This document shows positions 57,001 through 64,000 of a DNA stretch of 64,000 nucleotides, in pieces. A program made the translations under genes and the position numbers. Each line of letters opens with the position of its first letter. The first letter of the stretch is position 1. This stretch comes from Metarhizium brunneum (lineage: Eukaryota > Ascomycota > Sordariomycetes > Hypocreales > Clavicipitaceae). The stretch is taken from positions 992,001 through 1,056,000 of the forward strand of contig NC_089425.1 in assembly GCF_013426205.1 (NCBI RefSeq). The letters run 5' to 3'. Below the pieces are notes generated by a model, which saw only the letters and a program-made list of their open reading frames with translations, ran no database searches and was not told the origin of the DNA.

Positions 57001-60000
57001 GTTAGCCCGGACGTATCGACATGTCTAGGCCAGCTATGAGTTTTCTCACCCAAGAGAAACTCCATCAGGCGCTTGTTCCCAAGTTTGGCTGCATGGGAAA
57101 GAATGATGTCGAACCTGGCGCGAACAAAGTCCGGTTGAAGCTTACACAGCTCGCACAAGGTATCGTCGGACCCAGTTGCGAACGCCTCCATAAGTGTTGA
57201 TTCCTTGTTCGGTTCGTTCATTACCTCCTGGACATTCAACATCGTTGAGATATCGCCACCTTGGACAACAGCCAAGAATACCAACGACCACTCGGTTGTT
57301 TGTTCGAAATGTGGCAGCGAGATGGCTCGTATCGCGATATCAACGGCTTGAGCAAGTGGAATTCCAAGCATACCATGAAGGTTTGTCGGTGCACAGACTC
57401 GATTTGGTCGAAAGCTGTCATTGGCGACACCTCTATGGCGTAATAATGATGTCGCCCAGTTTTCCCATTGTTTATCAATATCAAGGAAGATTCTGACTTG
57501 TTCATCCATTTCGAGCGGGCCTAGTTGGAGATGCTTGTGCCAGTTCTGAGTTGTATACTCGAGAAAGGGTATTTCACCCGTTACACCACCAAAATTACAC
57601 CAACAAGGGCATTTCTGAGTTTCCATGGCAGACTTGGCCCCAACTGTGTTGGAGGATGTTTCCTGGCCATGTGGGTGAGCACCGAGGTGGTGAGACAAAT
57701 ATGTCAAGCAACGCCGAGCGATGTCAGAATGGGCAGTATGGCCCATTCTGCACCAGGACATTTCAGGATGGGGATGGTCGAGAAACGCCCCGAAATTCTC
57801 GTGTGTTAGGTAGATGGTGTTGTTATCGATTTCTACCACACCACAGAGGATATTCTCAAGCCCTGCCGCAGCGTCAGGTGAAACTCTGCCCGTCTTTCGA
57901 GAGTCACCGTCATCATCATCGCAGCCTGGGATGGACAACGCTACCCGTAGCTCATCGCATGTTAGCGGCCGCATGGAATGCACAATCCAGGATAACGCAT
58001 CTTTTACCAATAATCGAGAACTTGGCGGAACCAGCTCCAAAATCGCCGAAAACGCACTGTTGTCTGTCAAAAACTGATGCAACGCCTTCTTCATGGCTGC
58101 TTCGGTGAGAATTGGTAAATGTTCAATGTACCGAAGAAAATAGCGGGTGCGCCGGAGATCTATTGATCCCATAAAGATGCGGTCCAGAATGGTGCTTCTC
58201 AATGGAAATGAACCTCGATTTCTTTCGCCCACGAGGTCTAGTTGCCGTTCGAGGTCCTTTCGCAGTTCAGCATGCGCTTCTGCTTCCCCGAGGTTGACTT
58301 CAGCATGAGATGTCGTTTTCTCGGGTATTGTGTCAGACACAGCATTTCCTATGATCAGGATTTTGCTCGGAACTTCCTTTAATTCACTCAGTGCCGCTAG
58401 GTCTGCAATAAATGACTCATGGCAATCAAGAGATCTTGGCTGCTGCGACTGATGGATGATGCAGAAGATCTGGTTAGTTGCAGAACAGCATAGGAGGGTC
58501 TCGAGACTCTTCCACAAGAGCCACTCAATCCAAGTAATATTGGATCTACAAATAGCACTCCTCAGTTCATCCTGGTAATTTGTAATTTCAAGAAACAAGC
58601 GCGGGCACCGATAGAGTATTTGTGATACTAGAGAGGCCAGAAGCTTTGCACGTTTGTAAGTTCCCTTTCCAAGCTGATCATAGGAAGCGGTGATAAAAAT
58701 ACCGGTTTGATTCTTCCTCATATCCTGAATGGACGCAGTAATTGAGCTCAGGAATGAGGTCTGGTCCACTGTTGGATTAACCGTGAGGACCTGTAAGTGT
58801 CGGGTTGTTGAATTCACCCAATCTTCAAGCACAGGTTTCGATAGAATCCAGTCGCAGAGATGCCTGTATATTGGCTTGGAATTTGGACGGTTTCCAGTTT
58901 CCAAGTCGCCTCGGGAAAGCAATCGCATACCAGTCACATAGTCCTTCCACTTCCCTAATAATCCCATTATATCAGTATGCACGTGGTAGTGTCGTAAAGA
59001 TAATGGGGAGTCTAACTAGTCAGTGCATTGATGAGCAAGTCAGTCGTAACCTTGCGGAGCTCGGGCACGCAAGCATCGCCCATCATAGTAAAGCTTGCGT
59101 CAACACCGATCTGAATCTCGTTGTCTCGATCCAAAGTCGCAGCGAATTTATCGACTATCTGCAAGGAATTAGACCATACCACATATATCAGCTATGAGGC
59201 CCCTAAGAGCAAATGGGTTTGTCTCTCACAGTTTCATAGTTGGCAGATTGAGATTTATTTTGAAAGATATTAACGATCTGAAACTGGCCACCAATAGAGC
59301 CGAAATCTTCAGCCAGTTTCTCATGCAAGGTAGAGAGTTGGCGCACAAAGTCGGGGGCCCAAGTGCCATATTTCCTAGTGAAACAGATACGCAGCATCCT
59401 AGATAGTGTGTGGCCCCACGGTAGAGCATCTGAAGCTCTGTGTGCGGTGCCGAAGAAGAGCTAAACAAGCGCAGAATGAATTCATTTGAGTTATTAAGAT
59501 TCCATACTGTGTTTGAACTCGTGCCATATTGGTGGGATGGGGGCATACCACCAGTGAAGTGTTCTGTAATATGTCTTTGTATTCAAGGTTCCTCGAGGCC
59601 ATGACAAGAGCCTGCAAGCGAGATGAGGCGTGAAGGATTAGCAAACGCTCTGCATTCATCTTCTTCAAGGAGGCGATGTAATATCTCAATTGCTTCTTAC
59701 TCTTTTTAATACTGTGCCGCCGATATCATGTGCTGCGAAAACAAGGGTAGGATGGAGCAGAGACTAAAAATAGTTTCAATATTTATGGCACCTCAGATCA
59801 TGCCGCAAAACCCGAAAACATACGGAATTACTATCCTGAGGAGAGTCGGATTCGAAGTCGGAGTCGGATTTGGAACCGGAGTCGGCGTCATCTGTCATGG
59901 CAGATGATACGTCTCTCAGCAGCTGCTGCGCCAGGTTATCAATGTCTGCGGTTGGGTTTTTATAAGCCATATTAGAGATACAAAGCTTTAATTTCTTCAT

Positions 60001-60221
60001 TTCGAATAGCGGCGGCGGGTAAGGGTCAGGCACCCAACCAGATTCGGGGCAAAAACCGTGGACATCGAATAACCTGCATCGCTGTTATTGACATCTCTTC
60101 AAACAGCTTATGTCGATGGTACATACAGTAGCCTGGAGTGTAGATTGCGCTTCCTTTTGCTTTTATACACCCATGATGATTCATTATTTATAACAGAGTT
60201 CGCTTCACGCCAATAATCCAT
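54033..60221 (-). CDS. NLR-like protein: alpha/beta-hydrolase-like, degenerate NACHT, ankyrin repeats, ZZ finger
   Basis: Eight exons, read by splice sites and frame: 60221-60127, 60073-59824, 59763-59701, 59611-59549, 59460-59230, 59158-59017, 58954-54231, 54161-54033; introns 53-89 bases; 1898 residues. The seven 5' exons spell a SesB/DUF676-like hydrolase domain: VHGFCPES, LVFAAHDIGGTVLKR (127-131 HDIGG, where relatives have HSLGG), SLVLFFGTAHRASDALPWG, LSTLHEKLAEDF and IVDKFAATLDRDNEIQI. A NACHT-like region follows (WILSKPVLEDWVNS), but the P-loop position reads VNPTVDQTS (about 340) and the Walker B position FCIIHQ (about 445). A winged-helix-like segment ALSWIVHSMRPLTCDELR precedes about 24 ankyrin repeats. 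The C-terminus is a ZZ finger (CDSCFC...YKCNKCIDTRYCFKC), completed by the last 69-base in-frame intron. NLR architecture suggests a non-self or stress sensor. The 5' end (60221 or further upstream) is the least certain part. Confidence 0.8.
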
Positions 60222-61269
60222 TGTTGAACGAGTCTCCTTTTTCCAGGTGAGTGTTATCGATATTGTCTTCGAGTCGATCAGGTTAGAACGAATGGGACGC
60301 CCTGGTTGTTCCAATACCCTTAGACAGAGATTCAAATGGTAAGTAATGAAATACGGAAGAAAAATGGTGTCTTTGGTCGTAGGAATAGTCCGAGGGGAAA
60401 GTGGAAAGTCGTGGGCAAGGTCTTGACTCTTGGGCATCAGAACCTGTCTGGTGTTTTTGTGTTGGGGTCGAGACCGTCACGTGCACAGCACAACAAAGAC
60501 GTCCATAGTTGGCAGGCACTCTTCATAGCTTACGTTTGTTCCTTCTAAGGAAGGGAAGGGTCTGGTCCAAGCTTAGGGGACGTGTGATTTATGAAACAGA
60601 AGGCCGGGTACGCTGGCACGAGTGGCATCCTCACGTACTTGGTACTGACTGTGCTGCAGAGGCCATACAACTGTCTGTATAATCAGGGCAGAGAAACGTT
60701 CCCTGGAGAGGACGGCGAGATGACGTGAAGAGCACTGCAAGCGGAAATTTCGAGGATGACTTGACTTTGTGGTGTTGTGAGGCTGCTAAACCTGGTTCCA
60801 GGATTACAAAGAGAGATGCTATCAAGATCGTACACACCAGTTGGACACTTGTTCTAGACCCGACGATGTGGTCCGCCGCTTCTCTGGACAGCTCTGGACA
60901 GGAAGCGATCAAATGAGGAATTTGACACATCAGAAACGCACGGCAACCCACAGCAGATTGCCGCGGGAAACGTTGGAGGGTTATCCAAATACCAAAGCGA
61001 ATATGGTGAACCCAAAGCAGTCCCTTATTTACTGACAAAGGCTCACCAATTTTAGCATCCTAGCCCTGCCCCTTTCCCGATACACCATTGACATTTCCCT
61101 GCCTGGCACGTCATTTGCCCATTGATTTGAAGACCATGTGCTAGATGGTTGGCAGCGCCAGGAAGGGCATCCTGAGGAGATATTTCCTCACAGTCACATT
61201 CTCTACGGTCCCGGCCGCAGCCCAAACACTGATCTCACGGTTGCTCATTTCGAATCATTTCGAATAGTA
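60222..61269. other. Intergenic, possible extra 5' sequence of NLR-like gene
   Basis: The first exon frame of the NLR-like gene stays open upstream to an ATG at 60437, so up to 72 extra residues are possible, but they have no family resemblance. Beyond that no gene is recognised. Confidence 0.4.
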
Positions 61270-61862
61270 CCGCTACCGATGCCTCGTCCTTGAGGTGTGA
61301 AAATAAAAGACCCAAATCGCCGTCAAAGAGATCCGTCAACTCGGCTGCCACCTAAATGCCTGTAGGACCACCTCCAACGTTAAAGATGTGAAGCAACTTC
61401 TGACACACGGGGCAATGACGCCATCTCGAGTAAATCGTTGACCCGGCTGCGCATCGTGTTTGCGTTGGCCACATTCTTTACGAAGATTGCGTTCTCCTCC
61501 ACATTGGGAATACCAAATTTGTTGCTGCGGCGTCCCGGCGTGATGACCATCTTGTCATAGAAGACGTTGAACTGCTCATCCTTCAACTGCTCAAAGGCCG
61601 GCTGGCAGACGACTGTCTGCGTATGGAAAACGACATCAATGACATATGCCTTGATATACCTAGCATGGAAGTCCCTTCGACGAATGGGCTCATGGGCGAC
61701 ACGAGGATCAAAAAGCCTGCAGGCAGCACTGGCAAGGAGAGGCGTCACTGCAGAAGTTGGTTTTTTCGGGCGAAATGAGGGTGTCATGGTACTTGCGGTG
61801 GTCGATGCCGTGTCCTAGCCGGTAACTGCCCCATCTACTGCCGATGATGACTACTTTCTACT
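61270..61862 (-). pseudogene. Type II NADH:ubiquinone oxidoreductase (Ndi/Nde-like), decayed fragment
   Basis: Minus-strand segments in three frames match the N-terminal half of alternative NADH dehydrogenases, in order. These are KVVIIGSRWGSYRLGHGIDHRKYH (the FAD-binding start, with the GxGxxG glycines partly lost), then after a frameshift TPLLASAACRLFDPRVAHEPIRR, FEQLKDEQFNVFYDKMVITPG, and FGIPNVEENAIFVKNV. After a second frameshift and small deletion near 61390 comes FNVGGGPTGI, a TAG where Glu is expected, and VAAELTDLFDGDL. The rest of the protein is missing. This is a dead copy; an intact parent gene should exist elsewhere. Intact enzymes oxidise NADH at the inner mitochondrial membrane without pumping protons. 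Confidence 0.82.
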
Positions 61863-62636
61863 TCTGGGCCACTGTTGACGTCTCGCCGTCGAGGTGTAAT
61901 AGTGTCATACGTGCAGGAAATAAGGCGCGGGCAAGGAGGCTGTAGCGTAGAATCTCGCATTGCTGGGATTCCCCGGCGCCACGTAGCAACTTATCATTAT
62001 TTATACGCAAGGACAGGCCAACGGCGGTGGTGTCCAATCAACAGCATCTGTCGCAGCTCGCACATTACCATCCGTGTTTGTCAAATGCGCATCAAGGCAG
62101 GCGATAGATGTGTCGACAATCATAGTGCACAGAATTCTTATTTCGGTAGGTTTATTCGACGGTTACACCAATCCCGCTTCCATATGGCAGACCTTTTCTT
62201 GGAAAATCTTGAAACTTTCAACTTAATCAGGGTACAGTAGTGAAAGATGTCAACAGCAAACCAATTGACATCATTCGTCTCGGCATGCTATGCGCCACAC
62301 GGGGAGACTTGACTCGCTATTTGCTCGGGAATTCGGGAGAATCGCGGGCTGCGGGATTCGATTTATATTGGCCCCGATCATCGGCGAAGTCAACTAGTTC
62401 GACCTCCAATATACGTGGCGCCGGCATCAGAGCTGTTGATATTCTCTATTGGTAGGAAAACTAACGAAATGGTCATTGTCCGGCTTTTCTCCGTACGCGC
62501 GGGGGTTCTCTTGGCTCTGTTCGATTGCCACATGCATGTATATAAATACTTGCAGTCACCGATCGTTTGGCAGTTTGTTACTGTATGTGCCATAAAACTG
62601 ATCACAAAACACTGCCTACCTACCATACCTGCTACA
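61863..62636. other. Intergenic spacer upstream of Gfa gene
   Basis: No gene recognised. The right part is the presumed promoter and leader of the Gfa gene. Confidence 0.5.
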
Positions 62637-63212
62637 ATGACCCTTTCCCTTCATCCTCTTATCGACGGTGGTATCGTCAAAGGCGAAGCCAATTTTGCCG
62701 GCGGAACCCTATACTGCCACTGCCCATCCGACAAGGTGGCCGTTTCGCTGAAGAGCAATGTCGCCCACAATCACGCCTGCGGCTGTTCCAAGTGCTGGAA
62801 ACCACACGGTGCACTCTTCTCCATTGTTGGCGTTGTGCCTCGGGATAGCCTCTCCGTGATTGCCAATGGGTCGAAGCTCGTCGTCGTGGACAAGACGGCC
62901 GCAATCCAACGACATGCCTGCACAGACTGCGGGGTTCACTTGTACGGCCGCATTGAAAAAGACCATCCGTTCAAGGGGCTGGATTTTGTGCATGTTGAGC
63001 TGTCTGACAACAAAGGGTGGCAGGAGCCGCAATTTGCGGCCTTTGTGTCTTCTATTATTGAGCAGGGATTTGATCCCCGGCGCATGGATGACGTGAGGGC
63101 CAAGTTCAAACAACTCGGGCTTCAAACTTATGACGCCCTTTCACCACCGCTTATGGACTTGATCGCCGTGTTTACAGCCAAAAAGGCGGGAATCCATTTT
63201 TCTGAGTCCTAG
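62637..63212 (+). CDS. Gfa-type glutathione-dependent formaldehyde-activating enzyme
   Basis: An intronless frame of 191 residues, about the usual family length, starting at [12 protein letters not shown] after an in-frame but ATG-free leader. Zinc-binding cysteines of the Gfa/CENP-V fold are present as [24 protein letters not shown] and [13 protein letters not shown]. Such enzymes catalyse or speed condensation of formaldehyde with glutathione to S-hydroxymethylglutathione, the first step of formaldehyde detoxification, in the cytosol. All metal ligands appear intact. A working dehydrogenase partner is not in the window. The frame upstream of the ATG also carries open coding-like sequence (from 62415), but the family start matches 62637. 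Confidence 0.92.
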   Translation: MTLSLHPLIDGGIVKGEANFAGGTLYCHCPSDKVAVSLKSNVAHNHACGCSKCWKPHGALFSIVGVVPRDSLSVIANGSKLVVVDKTAAIQRHACTDCGVHLYGRIEKDHPFKGLDFVHVELSDNKGWQEPQFAAFVSSIIEQGFDPRRMDDVRAKFKQLGLQTYDALSPPLMDLIAVFTAKKAGIHFSES

Positions 63213-63871
63213 CGACGAGGGATCCATCATGGTGTATGGGTGTTTTCTTGTAAAGGGCGGATAGGTCGCACTTGACATCTACAATGCTTGCTTTTGGCTC
63301 CAAGCGGTAGATGGGGGAGGGATGAACAGGTTATGCGCGTCGTTCGAGAGGAGGAAGAATGAAGCTGCCGACTAAGCCAATACAAGGCCCTAGCTGGACC
63401 AAGAGGAATGAACTCCTACAAGCTCAGTAGCGGAAAAATATGACCATTGACAGTTGATTTGCAAACTTGACCCTCTCCAGTCATGCCATCTACATAGAGA
63501 CACTCGCCATATACCCCGCATCGATGGATCCAATCAAGATGCCGAGATTCCACCGGTTGTGGGGTGTCCTCATGGCAGGTGGGGGGCTCCGGCTCATGAA
63601 TGGCTTACCGATTGATTAGGGCCCGGTTAAGTATCCACCTCCCGTGGCGCTTGACAGGGGTGGACGCCGGACTCCGACATGGACACAAAGGAATCAATTA
63701 GCTGCAGGGATATCATGTTACATATTGGCAACCAAGGTGTGTCGCCGCACGACCTATTGGAACAGCTCGGGTGGTCTCATTGGAATCCAGAACTCTGACG
63801 CCTTCAATCAAAACGGTTACTGCACTACACTAGCCGATATCTCTGCCTCCTTGGCAGGAAGGCTACGTGAT
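63213..63871. other. Intergenic spacer
   Basis: Downstream of the Gfa gene; short frames only and no recognised gene. It runs up to the LTR copy at the right edge. Confidence 0.45.
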
Positions 63872-64000
63872 TGTGACAAGGGTTCGATATAGAAGGCTTA
63901 GAGCAAAAGGGCCTAATTTAATACTAATCTTAAAGGGTCTCTAAGATTTTAGGTTACTATAAAAAAAAGGTAATTACCTTATATATATATAAAATACTTA
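63872..64000 (+). mobile_element. RIP-altered LTR copy 3, cut by the window edge
   Basis: Begins TGTGACAAGGGTTCGATATAG. Over the first 33 bases it differs from the copy at 5.5 kb by one inserted base and by C-to-T or G-to-A changes only, then drifts into AT-rich sequence. This transition-only pattern is what repeat-induced point mutation leaves. Its end and any attached internal element lie outside the window. Confidence 0.65.

Noticed and set aside
1..64000. tRNA, rRNA or CRISPR arrays
   Set aside because: I saw no convincing tRNA arm pattern, no rRNA-like sequence and no regularly spaced repeats; a tRNA cannot be fully excluded by eye.

Overview
This window looks like chromosomal DNA of a filamentous ascomycete, most likely a sordariomycete and perhaps Hypocreales. 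Genes carry short GT-AG introns of roughly 47-98 bases, are spaced irregularly on both strands, and include families expanded in such fungi: a non-reducing polyketide synthase, a P450, an RTA1 relic, subtilase, APH-type kinase, ankyrin and NLR-like proteins. There are no bacterial operons. AT-rich islands and transition-type decay in repeats fit RIP (repeat-induced point mutation).

Left part (1-20 kb): the 3' end of a GIT1-type glycerophosphodiester permease, a tail-anchored sulfotransferase-like protein, a gene-poor stretch with a decayed element and a 196-bp solo LTR with a perfect target duplication, a four-exon MFS transporter, an AT-hook protein, an AAA-ATPase relic and a FET4-type low-affinity iron transporter.

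Middle (19.7-39 kb): a complete five-exon NR-PKS (SAT-KS-AT-PT-ACP-ACP-TE, 2184 aa in my model), followed by a three-exon gene for a 99-residue secreted cysteine-rich protein that simple ORF reading misses. Then come a GNAT acetyltransferase, a secreted purple acid phosphatase, an RTA1 pseudogene, a mitochondrial carrier and a three-exon P450. No classical tailoring genes touch the PKS, so it looks like an orphan or minimal cluster.

Right part (39-64 kb): an APH-like kinase with a second solo LTR just behind it, a gene-poor stretch with AT-rich islands and a repeat pair, a subtilase lacking a recognisable I9 propeptide but carrying a duplicated Cys-rich tail, and an ankyrin protein. Convergent to the latter is a very large gene that I rebuilt to eight exons: an alpha/beta-hydrolase-like domain, a NACHT-like region whose Walker motifs are gone, about two dozen ankyrin repeats and a ZZ zinc finger. 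The window ends with a frameshifted type II NADH dehydrogenase relic, a Gfa-type glutathione-dependent formaldehyde-activating enzyme, and the start of a third, RIP-altered LTR copy at the right edge.

The most unusual item is the NLR-like gene: it keeps the fold-level architecture of a fungal innate-immunity receptor (NLR/STAND) but has apparently lost the catalytic residues of both its effector and its switch domain. All intron calls come from reading splice sites and frame by eye, without transcripts.
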